Shown piece by piece: positions 17,274 to 26,358 of a stretch of 64,000 nt of DNA. Positions within the stretch are counted from its first letter, which is position 1. Every line of letters starts with the position of its first letter. Source of the DNA: Bacteroidota bacterium. Lineage in GTDB: Bacteria; Bacteroidota; Bacteroidia; 2-12-FULL-35-15. The stretch is from NCBI GenBank assembly GCA_005772895.1, contig SXIH01000028.1, positions 1 through 64,000 of the forward strand, in the 5' to 3' direction. Below the pieces are notes generated by a model that was not told the DNA's origin, did no database searches, and saw nothing but the letters and a program-made list of their open reading frames with translations. A program made the position numbers and the translations under genes.

Positions 17274-18041
17274 ATGCGCAAACTGCTCTATTTATTCGGA
17301 CTATTATTATTCTTCTCTAGTTGTGGCTGGATTAACCCTAGCATAATGTTAAAAACAGGAAAAGATTACCAATATTCCAAAAATCCTGATTCCGCAAAAA
17401 CTGTTGACTATAAAATATCACAAAATGATATCTTAGAGTTTAGTATGTACTCAAACGATGGATTTAAACTGGTGGATTTAACCTCTTTAAACAGTGCCAA
17501 CATGGGCTATCGTTTTGAATCAAATATTCAATATTTAGTAGAATCTGATGGCAGTGCAAAACTACCAGTTTTAGGTAGAGTTAAGCTTAGTGGTTATACC
17601 ATTCGTGAAGCAGAAACCTTTTTGGAAGAAAAATATGCCAGTTTTTATGTTCGTCCTTATGTGATTATGTCGGTTTCAAACAAGAGAGTGATTGTTTTCC
17701 CTGGAAGTGCAGGCGATGCAAAAGTAATTCCGCTTATAAACAATAACACAACAATTATTGAGGCATTAGCTTTAGCTGGTGGAATAGCTGATGATGGAAA
17801 AGCCAAAATGGTAAAATTAATCCGGACTAATACTGATAGCAAACAAGAAATTTATTTAATCGACCTATCGGTAATTGAAGGGATAAAACAAGGCAATATG
17901 GTTTTACAGGCAAACGATATTATTTATGTAGAGCCAAGGAAAAAATATGCAAGCAGATTTATTCAGGAAGCTGCTCCTATCATAAGCATATTAACCAGCG
18001 TATTTATTCTTCTTACGTATTCCAGAGCATACACTAAATAA
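17274..18041 (+). CDS. Polysaccharide export outer-membrane lipoprotein (Wza/BexD-like)
   Basis: 255 residues. The N-terminus is a lipoprotein signal (LLYLFGLLLFFSSCG) with Cys17 as the likely lipidated residue. A Poly_export domain follows (KISQNDILEFSMYSNDG to GYTIREAETFLEEKYASFYVRPYV), then an SLBB-like domain (VIPLINNNTTIIEALALAGGIADDGKAKMVKLIR) and a C-terminal hydrophobic helix (PIISILTSVFILLTYS). Wza-type proteins form the outer-membrane channel for capsule or exopolysaccharide. It is followed 18 nt later by the partner tyrosine kinase. Confidence 0.9.
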   Translation: MRKLLYLFGLLLFFSSCGWINPSIMLKTGKDYQYSKNPDSAKTVDYKISQNDILEFSMYSNDGFKLVDLTSLNSANMGYRFESNIQYLVESDGSAKLPVLGRVKLSGYTIREAETFLEEKYASFYVRPYVIMSVSNKRVIVFPGSAGDAKVIPLINNNTTIIEALALAGGIADDGKAKMVKLIRTNTDSKQEIYLIDLSVIEGIKQGNMVLQANDIIYVEPRKKYASRFIQEAAPIISILTSVFILLTYSRAYTK

Positions 18042-18059
18042 AACTCTTGCTTTAAAAAT

Positions 18060-20507
18060 ATGCTACAGGAAGATATATCCAAGACAAACGATAATTTTGA
18101 GCGCTACAAAGAGCGTATTTCGAATTTCAGTGGTGAATTTGAACTCGGACTCTTTTTGTTCATTGCCAGAAAAAGTCTTATCTGGATTATACTTTTTTTC
18201 GGTTTAGCATTTGCCGGAGCAAAATTATATTTACGCTATACTCCTCCTGTTTATGAAGCATCCAGTGTTATTCAGGTTCAAACCAGCAATCAGGCAAACA
18301 AATTATTAAATGTAGAAAATCTTTATGGGTCAGCAGAAAATGTAAATGGTTTAGCTGAAGCGGTTGAACTTCTTCGCTCAAAAGTTTTTTTGAAACGTGT
18401 ATTGTCTAAATTACCTCTTGAAGTAAGCTATTATACTGAAGGAACTGTGCTTAATAACGAACTTTATACAAACACACCATTTAACATAGAGATTAAAAAG
18501 AAAGACAATACAATTGCCGGCACTAAAGTTTATGTTGATTTTAACAACAACAATTCCGGAATTGTAAATTTTGTTGCTGATGGAAAAACATATTCTGAAA
18601 ATTACATTTCTGACAAATGGTTGAAGTTCCCTCAATTTGACTTAAAAATCACTATCACAAATTACCCTAACATTCAGAAACAACAAAGTGCAGTAAAAGA
18701 AAATGCATTTTATTTTACAATTAATGATACTAATTCTTTGGTAAATAGTTGTTATTCTTCATTGACAGTTAAATTGTTAAATGAACAAGCAAAAACGATT
18801 GCTATATCATTCAAAGATTTTAATCCTCAAAAGGCTGCTGATATTGTAACAGCCATAACAGCAGAGTATACTTCTTTTGACATTGAACGAAAAGGAGAAA
18901 GCTCAAAGAGTGTTATCGGATTTATCGACCTTCAATTAGATGCTGTTTATGAGCAATTAAAAACATCTGAAAATTCTATTCAGGATTTTAAAAAAGAAAA
19001 CAATGTTTCTGAAGATATTGAGATTAAAAATACTAATACCTCTAGATTAAATGGATTAGAGGATCAAATAATTGCTTTAGAATTAGAAGAAAATGTATTA
19101 AAAAAGATAGCAAATGAAATAAATACAAACAAATCTATTGATACTTATAGTTTATTGGCTATGCTTGCCGGAATGGAGTCTGAAGCAAATATTACAAAAT
19201 CTGTTTCAGAATTACACAGGATGTTGGTTCAAAAAGAAGAAATGCTTTATCAGGTAACTCCAAACAGTGAAGCAATAAAAGCAATTGATTTTCAAATCGA
19301 CATTCAAAAAAAATTATTAAAAGAAAGTATCAAATCTGTAAGAAATAATATTGGTGTCAGAAAAGACGAGTTACAGAAAAGAGCTAACGAATTTGCAGGA
19401 ACTTTCCGTAAGCTTCCTGTTAATGAAGTAGAATATGCCCGTTTGCAACGATTATTCAGCATTAATGAAAAATATTACACTTTACTATTAGAAAAAAGAA
19501 CAGAATTTTCTATCTCAAAAGCCGGATTTGTTTCTCAAAACGTTGTATTGGAAAAAGCTGAAGTTCCATCAGGACCCGTATCTCCCAGCAGCAAGATTAC
19601 TTATATCAGCTACATACTAGTAGCTTTCCTCTTAAGCTTATTATTGATATTATTCCGCTATTTGTCACACAATGAAATTAATTCATTGAATGAAATAAGC
19701 AAGTATACAAATGCCTCAATTAGCATTTTAGGAATTGTTCCTAAATGTAAACAAGACATTCCTGTATCTCAACTTTTGGTTGATAAAAGCCCAAAATCAT
19801 TAATAGCTGAAGCATTTCGGTCCATCAGAACTAACCTGCAGTTTATTTCTAATACACCAGGACCTAAAATAATTGCTTTAACGTCAACTATTTCTGGTGA
19901 AGGAAAAACATTTGTGGCAATTAACCTTGCAGGGATTATTGCTTTTTCAGGTAAAAAAGTTGTGATTATTGACTTGGATATGCGTAAACCTAAAATTCAT
20001 ATTGGATTTAACGCAGAAAACTCAAAAGGAATGAGTACATTATTAATTGAAAAAGGAACAATTGAAGACACTGTTCAACATAGTAGCTTGGAGAATTTAG
20101 ATTTTATTACTGCAGGCCCCATTCCTCCCAATCCATCCGAATTAATTATCAGTAGTAAAATGGATGAAATATTAAATTATCTAAAAACTATTTATGATGT
20201 TATTATTATAGATAATCCTCCTGTTGGTTTGGTTAGCGATGGAATACCAATGATTCAAAGAGCTGATTACCCAATTTATATTTTCAGAGCGGAATATTCG
20301 AAGCGAAATTTTATTCAAAACGTGGATAGATTATTTAATGAAGCAAATATCAAACGACTTTCTGTTGTTTTAAACGGAGTAGATATTGAACGCAAGAGTT
20401 ATGGCTACAATTATGGATACGGATATGGATATGGATATGGGTATGGATATGGTTACTATGATGAAGGATCGAAATCAAGTGTCAAAAAATCTTTTTTCAA
20501 AAAATAG
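18060..20507 (+). CDS. Wzc-type polysaccharide co-polymerase and tyrosine autokinase
   Basis: 815 residues. Two membrane helices (about 36-58 and 515-537) enclose a periplasmic Wzz domain with coiled coils (about 285-345 and 400-470). The cytoplasmic BY-kinase has Walker A SGEGKT near 610, Walker A' IIDLDMRKP near 636-644 and Walker B IIIDNPP near 716-722. The C-terminal tail carries 11 tyrosines in alternating Tyr-Gly repeats, the autophosphorylation cluster. In Wzc, cycles of tail phosphorylation control octamer assembly and chain length. The tail is encoded by a short GGATAT-like repeat and may vary in length. The rfbC gene begins 8 nt downstream. Confidence 0.92.
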   Translation: MLQEDISKTNDNFERYKERISNFSGEFELGLFLFIARKSLIWIILFFGLAFAGAKLYLRYTPPVYEASSVIQVQTSNQANKLLNVENLYGSAENVNGLAEAVELLRSKVFLKRVLSKLPLEVSYYTEGTVLNNELYTNTPFNIEIKKKDNTIAGTKVYVDFNNNNSGIVNFVADGKTYSENYISDKWLKFPQFDLKITITNYPNIQKQQSAVKENAFYFTINDTNSLVNSCYSSLTVKLLNEQAKTIAISFKDFNPQKAADIVTAITAEYTSFDIERKGESSKSVIGFIDLQLDAVYEQLKTSENSIQDFKKENNVSEDIEIKNTNTSRLNGLEDQIIALELEENVLKKIANEINTNKSIDTYSLLAMLAGMESEANITKSVSELHRMLVQKEEMLYQVTPNSEAIKAIDFQIDIQKKLLKESIKSVRNNIGVRKDELQKRANEFAGTFRKLPVNEVEYARLQRLFSINEKYYTLLLEKRTEFSISKAGFVSQNVVLEKAEVPSGPVSPSSKITYISYILVAFLLSLLLILFRYLSHNEINSLNEISKYTNASISILGIVPKCKQDIPVSQLLVDKSPKSLIAEAFRSIRTNLQFISNTPGPKIIALTSTISGEGKTFVAINLAGIIAFSGKKVVIIDLDMRKPKIHIGFNAENSKGMSTLLIEKGTIEDTVQHSSLENLDFITAGPIPPNPSELIISSKMDEILNYLKTIYDVIIIDNPPVGLVSDGIPMIQRADYPIYIFRAEYSKRNFIQNVDRLFNEANIKRLSVVLNGVDIERKSYGYNYGYGYGYGYGYGYGYYDEGSKSSVKKSFFKK

Positions 20508-20515
20508 TTGATTGT

Positions 20516-21058
20516 ATGGAAGTTATTACCACACCTATTCAAGATTTATTTATTATTCAACCTAAAGTTTTTGAAGACGATCGAGGATATTTTTACGAGT
20601 CGTATAACAAGGAAGTATTTAAGAAAATTGGAGTAAGTGATGAATTTGTGCAAGACAATCAATCGCTTTCAGGAAAAGGAGTTTTGCGTGGTTTGCATTT
20701 TCAAAATCCTCCATTTGCACAAGGAAAATTAGTACGAGCTATAAAGGGATCTATTTTAGATGTTGCATTGGACATCCGGAAAAGTTCCAAGACCTACGGG
20801 CAACATTTTGATATTGTACTCAATGAAACAAATAAAACAATGCTTTGGATTCCACCCGGGTTTGCACATGGGTTTTTAACTTTAGAAGATCAAACAATTT
20901 TTTCATACAAATGTACTAATACATACAACAAACAATCGGAAGACTGCATTTTATGGAACGACCCTACATTATCAGTAAAATGGGGAATAGATAACCCTAT
21001 ACTTTCGGATAAAGATAAAACCGGAAAATATTTTAAAGATTTTGTAAGCATGTTTTAG
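20516..21058 (+). CDS. rfbC: dTDP-4-dehydrorhamnose 3,5-epimerase
   Basis: 180 residues, the usual length. The cupin motifs include DDRGYFYESYNKEVF, FVQDNQSLSGKGVLRGLHFQ with the catalytic His, IPPGFAHGFLTLED and the Tyr-containing FSYKCTNTYN. It converts dTDP-4-keto-6-deoxyglucose to the L-lyxo isomer on the way to dTDP-L-rhamnose. No rfbA, rfbB or rfbD is found in the window, so the rest of the pathway must lie elsewhere. A rhamnose or related 6-deoxysugar in the polysaccharide is a fair inference. Confidence 0.9.
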   Translation: MEVITTPIQDLFIIQPKVFEDDRGYFYESYNKEVFKKIGVSDEFVQDNQSLSGKGVLRGLHFQNPPFAQGKLVRAIKGSILDVALDIRKSSKTYGQHFDIVLNETNKTMLWIPPGFAHGFLTLEDQTIFSYKCTNTYNKQSEDCILWNDPTLSVKWGIDNPILSDKDKTGKYFKDFVSMF

Positions 21059-21115
21059 ATATTTCGAATTTATTTTGACATTCGGAATATAAGGAAATGA
21101 TAATTTGATAGATTT

Positions 21116-22195
21116 ATGGAACATAGAACATACCTATTAATAATTTATTCTGGTTACTTATTAAGTGCTATAGTTCTTTCATTTCTAATAAATGGCCTTT
21201 TTTTAAAATTCGCATCAAACTTAGGCATTAGAAACACTTCGGAAACAGTTATCAGATGGAGTCCTGCTGCAAAGCCTGCATTGGGTGGAATTTCATTTTA
21301 TTTAATTTTTCTTCTATCTATAGCCAGCTATTCTATATTTTTTGAACACACACAAGTATTAATTAACAAACAAATATTAGGTTTACTTGCTGCTTGCACT
21401 CTTGCTTTTTTATTAGGGCTTTCTGACGATGCCTATAATACAAGACCGTTTTTAAAACTTATCATTCAGATATGTTGTGGTCTGATTTTAATTTCAACAG
21501 GTACATGTATAACTCTATTCACTAATGATTATTTAAATTTTGCATTTTCATTATTTTGGATTGTTGCTTTAATGAATTCAATCAACATGCTTGATAATAT
21601 GGATGGAATTACAACAATTGTATCTATAACTATTATCATTGGATCATTATTCATTCTCTATGTAAATAAAAATGGTCACAATATTCACACAATCATATTA
21701 ATTGGAGTTTTATCAGCTCTAATTGGGTTTTTATTTTATAATTGGCATCCTGCAAAAATATTTATGGGTGATACGGGAAGCCAATTTTTGGGTTTGTTTT
21801 TGGCTGCCATAGGAATAAAATATTTTTGGACACCAATTGATACTAATATCATTCATGAAAACATAAATGACACTAAACAATTTTTTATTTCAATTTTAGC
21901 TTTTGCAATACCAATTATTGACACAACAACTGTAGTCATAAATCGTCTAAAACGAGGGAAATCACCATTTGTTGGCGGGAAAGACCACACCACTCATAAT
22001 TTCTTTTTTATGGGATTGACTGAGAAGCGAATAGCCTTAATGTATGCAGGAATTTGCTTTCTGAATCTTTTCTTAATTTATTTAATCATCACCTATATTA
22101 AGGAGTGGGGGCTTGTTCATATTATTTTATTCTCCATTTATTTTATCATATTGTTTTATTTCTTCTATGCACCAACGCTTAGGCACAAAAAATAA
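21116..22195 (+). CDS. Polyprenyl-phosphate glycosyl-1-phosphate transferase (WecA/MraY family)
   Basis: 359 residues with about ten membrane helices. Family motifs are LGLSDDAYNTRPFLKL, NSINMLDNMDGI with the Asp pair that binds Mg, FNWHPAKIFMGDTGSQFLG-type loop, and the His-rich VGGKDHTTHNFFF loop. It starts glycan assembly by moving a sugar phosphate, usually GlcNAc-1-P, onto undecaprenyl phosphate. It is more likely a WecA-like initiator for this polysaccharide than MraY, which sits among cell-wall genes. The stop overlaps the next start by one base. Confidence 0.85.
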   Translation: MEHRTYLLIIYSGYLLSAIVLSFLINGLFLKFASNLGIRNTSETVIRWSPAAKPALGGISFYLIFLLSIASYSIFFEHTQVLINKQILGLLAACTLAFLLGLSDDAYNTRPFLKLIIQICCGLILISTGTCITLFTNDYLNFAFSLFWIVALMNSINMLDNMDGITTIVSITIIIGSLFILYVNKNGHNIHTIILIGVLSALIGFLFYNWHPAKIFMGDTGSQFLGLFLAAIGIKYFWTPIDTNIIHENINDTKQFFISILAFAIPIIDTTTVVINRLKRGKSPFVGGKDHTTHNFFFMGLTEKRIALMYAGICFLNLFLIYLIITYIKEWGLVHIILFSIYFIILFYFFYAPTLRHKK

Positions 22196-23277
22196 TGCAG
22201 AGGAAAGAAAAAGTAATTATCCTTCTAAAATCCACTAAAAAATATTTTATAGCTTTTGGTGCTGCATTTGTATTGATAAGTTTGATAAAATTGTTTTCCT
22301 ATTCCGTAAGTGATAGTTTTTCCGATGCAGATTACCAGGATTATTTCAATGCCAGCTATAAAACATTCAGCATACGAATTCCTAAAAATTTAAATTTTGC
22401 TGGAGAGAAAACTCCGATTACAGACTTTAGTGTAAGAGAAGCTACTGAGCGCGAATTGGTAGTGAATACTTACTGGCAGTCACAATCACTTTTGCTTCAT
22501 AAACGAGCTAACCGTTGGTTTCCGGTAATTGAACCTATTCTCCAAAAAAATGGGATTCCTGATGATTTTAAATACATTGCCTTAATTGAAAGTCAACTTA
22601 CAAATGTTGTTTCTCCTCAGGGAGCAACAGGTTTTTGGCAGATAATTGAATCTACTGGAACAGGATACGGAATGGAAATTACTGAAGAAGTAGATGAAAG
22701 GTATCATGTTGCTAAATCTACCGAAGCTGCCTGTAAGTATTTCAAAGAAGCATATAAGATTTTTAATAACTGGACACTGGTTGCTGCATCTTACAATTTA
22801 GGAATGGGTGGAGTTCAAGGGCAGTTAGAAAAACAAAAAGTTACAAGCTATTATGATTTAGCAGTTACTGAAGAAACTGCAAGATATGTTTATCGGATAT
22901 TAGCCATGAAGGAAATTATTTCCCGGCCAAAAGTTTATGGATATATGCTTCGGAAAAAAGATCTTTATCCTGGCATTCCAACTAAAAAAATTGTAGTGGA
23001 CACAACAATAAATAATTTGGCCGATTTTGCGATAAGCCAAGGCGTAAATTATAAAATCCTGAAACTTTTTAATCCTTGGTTAAGAACCAACTCACTTACT
23101 AATTCAGGTAAAAAGAAATATACTATTGAAATTCCAAAAGGAAGTATGAATATTTACGATATGGATGGGAATTATGATGGAAGCAATATTCTGACACCAA
23201 CCGACTCAGTAAATTTGATTACTACTTCCCCACTAATAAATGATTCAATAAAAAAAGAAGAAAAAATTAAAGAATAA
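22195..23277 (+). CDS. Lytic transglycosylase (SLT domain), MltD-like
   Basis: 360 residues. One N-terminal membrane helix (FIAFGAAFVLISLIKLF) is followed by the SLT domain. The catalytic Glu is residue 132 in ALIESQLTNVVSPQGATGFWQI, and AASYNLGMGG comes near 200. The C-terminal part (TTINNLADFAISQGVNYKILKLFNPWLRTN) resembles a LysM-type module. It cleaves peptidoglycan to 1,6-anhydro products and could open the wall for polysaccharide export. It overlaps the upstream gene by one base. Confidence 0.88.
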   Translation: MQRKEKVIILLKSTKKYFIAFGAAFVLISLIKLFSYSVSDSFSDADYQDYFNASYKTFSIRIPKNLNFAGEKTPITDFSVREATERELVVNTYWQSQSLLLHKRANRWFPVIEPILQKNGIPDDFKYIALIESQLTNVVSPQGATGFWQIIESTGTGYGMEITEEVDERYHVAKSTEAACKYFKEAYKIFNNWTLVAASYNLGMGGVQGQLEKQKVTSYYDLAVTEETARYVYRILAMKEIISRPKVYGYMLRKKDLYPGIPTKKIVVDTTINNLADFAISQGVNYKILKLFNPWLRTNSLTNSGKKKYTIEIPKGSMNIYDMDGNYDGSNILTPTDSVNLITTSPLINDSIKKEEKIKE

Positions 23278-23278
23278 T

Positions 23279-26137
23279 ATGTCCGGCTCAAGTATTAGTG
23301 AAATAGATTATTTAGAAGTTGTTGGAGCAAGAGCACACAATCTGAAAAACATTGATGTAACAATTCCAAGAAACAAACTGGTTGTTATTACCGGCTTAAG
23401 TGGCAGCGGAAAGTCTTCATTGGCATTTGACACTATTTATGCTGAAGGACAGAGACGTTATATTGAAAGTTTTTCTGCTTATGCTCGTCAGTTTTTGGGC
23501 AACATGGAGCGCCCTGATGTAGATAAGATAACAGGATTAAGTCCGGTTATCTCCATCGAACAAAAAACAGTAAATAAAAATCCCCGTTCAACTGTTGGAA
23601 CCATAACAGAAATTTATGATTTTCTAAGACTACTGTTTGCTCGCGCTTCAGATGCATATTCCTATGTAACAGGTGAAAAAATGATCCGTTATTCTGACGA
23701 TCAAATTATTCAACTGATTCTTGAAAAATTTCAAAACCAAAAAATATTAATCTTAGCTCCGGTTGTAAAAGGAAGAAAAGGGCACTATCGTGAATTATTT
23801 GAACAAATAAAAAAATGGGGGTATCTCCGTGTAAGAATAGATGGTGAAGTTGTTGAATTAACAAAACGAATTCAACTCGACAGATACAAGGTTCACGATA
23901 TAGAAATTGTAATCGACAGATTAGAAGTGAATGCTGATGCACGGCCACGCATCTCAGAATCCATGCAGTTGGCCATGAAACAAGGAAAAGGCATCATTAT
24001 GGTTCAGCCTTTTAAAATGGGAAAAATTGAAGAGGAATATGGGAATGTGGAATTTTACAGCAGACATTTAATGTGCCCGACATCCGGAATTTCTTATGAT
24101 GAACCACAGCCTAATTTATTTTCATTCAATTCACCTTACGGAGCATGTCCGAAATGTAACGGACTAGGAATGATATCGGAAGTTGACATCAACAAAATTA
24201 TTCCAAATAAAAAATTGTCTATACGCAAAGGAGCTATTGCACCTATCGGTCCGCATAAAGGAACATGGATTTTTAAGCAATTGGAAGCCATTGGTGATAA
24301 ATATGGTTTTACATTAGACACACCTGTAGAAGATATTTCCGATGAAGCTATAAATACCATTTTATTTGGTTCTGACGAAGTATTTAAAATCAAGCAATTT
24401 ACCGATAGCTCCGCAACAAGCTATAGCATTGCATTTGAAGGAATCGCAAATTTTATCATTAAACAAAATGATGAACAAAGTTCTCCAACCATTGAAAAAT
24501 GGATTCAAGGATTTATGAACAAAGTTCCTTGTGCAAAATGTGAAGGAACAAAACTGAAAAAGGAATCGCTTCATTTTAAAATAGACAAAAAAAACATTGC
24601 TGAATTATCAGAAATGGGAATTATTGAATTAAATGAATGGTTTAAAGACATTGAAAAAAGATTAAATACAAAACAAAACACTATTGCAAAAGAAGTATTA
24701 AAAGAAATAAGAACGCGTATTTCTTTTTTATTGGATGTTGGTTTAGATTACCTTTCATTAAACAGAAGTTCCAGAACACTTTCAGGTGGAGAAGCACAAC
24801 GTATCAGACTCGCTACACAAATTGGTTCACAATTAGTCGGAGTACTTTATATTTTAGATGAACCTAGTATAGGTTTACATCAACGGGATAATGTACGATT
24901 GATAAATGCTTTAAAAAATCTACGCGATATCGGCAATTCTGTTATTGTTGTGGAACACGACAAAGAAATGATTTTAGCTGCAGACCATGTTATTGATATT
25001 GGCCCTGCTGCAGGAATACACGGTGGAAAAATAATTGCTCAGGGAACTCCAAAAGAAATTTTAAAATTTCATACGCTGACATCCGATTACATTAATGGAG
25101 TAAAAGAAATTGCTATTCCAAAAGAAACAAGAAAAGGAAGTGGAAAGTCAATTGTTTTAAAAGGAGCAAAAGGAAACAATTTAAAAGATGTTTCGGTAGA
25201 GTTTCCTTTAGGAAAATTAATTTGTGTTACAGGAGTTTCAGGAAGCGGCAAATCAACTCTTATTAATGAAACTCTTTACCCTATTTTAAACAAACATTTT
25301 TATCGTTCTGAAAAAAAACCTATGCCTTTTAAGTCTATTACAGGCCTAGAACACATCGACAAAGTAATAGATATTGATCAATCACCTATTGGAAGAACGC
25401 CAAGAAGTAATCCTGCAACTTATACAAATGTTTTTTCTGATATAAGAACTTTGTTTGCAGAAATACCTGAAGCAAAAATCAGAGGTTACAAAGCCGGAAG
25501 ATTTTCTTTTAACGTAAAAGGCGGACGATGTGAAACTTGTCAAGGTGCAGGTTTAAGAACCATTGAAATGAATTTCCTACCTGATGTTTATGTAAATTGT
25601 GAAACATGCAATGGAAAACGATACAACAAAGAAACTTTAGAAATCCGTTTCAAAGGAAAATCAATCAGCGATGTTTTAAACATGACGATTGATAATGCAG
25701 TAGAATTTTTTTCAAGTATTCCATCTATTCTGCAAAAAATAAGAACATTGAAAGAAGTAGGCTTGGGATATATTACACTTGGACAACAAAGCACAACACT
25801 TTCAGGAGGAGAAGCTCAACGAGTTAAATTAGCAACAGAATTATCTAAACGCGATACAGGAAATACTTTTTACATTTTGGATGAACCAACAACTGGATTA
25901 CATTTTGAAGACATTAGAATTCTATTGGAAGTACTAAATAAACTGGTTGATAGTGGGAATACAGTTCTTGTAATTGAACACAATATGGACATAATAAAAG
26001 TAGCTGATTATATTATAGATTTAGGTAAAGAAGGTGGAAATGCCGGAGGGGAAATATTGTGTGAAGGAACTCCTAAAGAAATAATTAAAAACAAAACAAG
26101 TTATACGGCACAATTTCTGAAGGAAGAGTATCGTTAA
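23279..26137 (+). CDS. uvrA: Excinuclease ABC subunit A
   Basis: 952 residues, close to the usual 940. It has two ABC modules with Walker A GLSGSGKSS near 39 and GVSGSGKST near 655, two LSGGEAQR signatures, Walker B LDEPSIGL and LDEPTTGL, and zinc-binding pairs CPKCNGLG and CETCQGAG. UvrA recognises bulky DNA lesions in nucleotide excision repair. The ATG is one base after the transglycosylase stop, so transcription may come from the polysaccharide side. Confidence 0.97.
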   Translation: MSGSSISEIDYLEVVGARAHNLKNIDVTIPRNKLVVITGLSGSGKSSLAFDTIYAEGQRRYIESFSAYARQFLGNMERPDVDKITGLSPVISIEQKTVNKNPRSTVGTITEIYDFLRLLFARASDAYSYVTGEKMIRYSDDQIIQLILEKFQNQKILILAPVVKGRKGHYRELFEQIKKWGYLRVRIDGEVVELTKRIQLDRYKVHDIEIVIDRLEVNADARPRISESMQLAMKQGKGIIMVQPFKMGKIEEEYGNVEFYSRHLMCPTSGISYDEPQPNLFSFNSPYGACPKCNGLGMISEVDINKIIPNKKLSIRKGAIAPIGPHKGTWIFKQLEAIGDKYGFTLDTPVEDISDEAINTILFGSDEVFKIKQFTDSSATSYSIAFEGIANFIIKQNDEQSSPTIEKWIQGFMNKVPCAKCEGTKLKKESLHFKIDKKNIAELSEMGIIELNEWFKDIEKRLNTKQNTIAKEVLKEIRTRISFLLDVGLDYLSLNRSSRTLSGGEAQRIRLATQIGSQLVGVLYILDEPSIGLHQRDNVRLINALKNLRDIGNSVIVVEHDKEMILAADHVIDIGPAAGIHGGKIIAQGTPKEILKFHTLTSDYINGVKEIAIPKETRKGSGKSIVLKGAKGNNLKDVSVEFPLGKLICVTGVSGSGKSTLINETLYPILNKHFYRSEKKPMPFKSITGLEHIDKVIDIDQSPIGRTPRSNPATYTNVFSDIRTLFAEIPEAKIRGYKAGRFSFNVKGGRCETCQGAGLRTIEMNFLPDVYVNCETCNGKRYNKETLEIRFKGKSISDVLNMTIDNAVEFFSSIPSILQKIRTLKEVGLGYITLGQQSTTLSGGEAQRVKLATELSKRDTGNTFYILDEPTTGLHFEDIRILLEVLNKLVDSGNTVLVIEHNMDIIKVADYIIDLGKEGGNAGGEILCEGTPKEIIKNKTSYTAQFLKEEYR

Positions 26138-26194
26138 TGCCAGTAGGCAATTATGCAGTTGGCAATAGACAAGTTAAAAGAGAAAAAAGTCAAC

Positions 26195-26210
26195 CCCGAT
26201 AGCTATCGGG
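26195..26210. repeat. 16-bp perfect palindrome CCCGATAGCTATCGGG
   Basis: CCCGATAGCTATCGGG is its own reverse complement. It lies in the 221-bp gap after uvrA among GACAGTAGACA-like fragments. Palindromes of this sequence type are common dispersed elements in Bacteroidota intergenic DNA. No T-tract follows, so it is not a canonical terminator. Confidence 0.85.
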
Positions 26211-26276
26211 ATCAAAAGAAAAAAAACAGTAGACAGTAGACAAAAAAATAAAAAAGGAAAAAGAAAACTAAAAGTT

Positions 26277-26284
26277 TATATTTG
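26277..26284 (+). promoter_or_regulatory. -7 promoter element TATATTTG for the LOG-family gene
   Basis: TATATTTG lies 74 nt before the ATG. The transcribed leader would contain a TCCCA/TGGGA inverted repeat and the ATTCGTAATTCG repeats at 26324-26351. Confidence 0.5.
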
Positions 26285-26323
26285 TTTTAAAGTAAACAAA
26301 AAAACCTATCCCACGAGTATGGG

Positions 26324-26358
26324 ATTCGTAATTCGCTAAATTCGTAATTCGTAGTAGT
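26324..26358 (+). repeat. Direct repeat ATTCGTAATTCG abutting the LOG gene start
   Basis: ATTCGTAATTCG occurs at 26324-26335 and again at 26340-26351, followed by TAGTAGT and then the ATG. The same block with TAGTTGT lies directly against the purA ATG at 62457-62475. A relative (ATTCGTACATTCGTAGT) is found on the minus strand before the PASTA gene. Confidence 0.8.
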
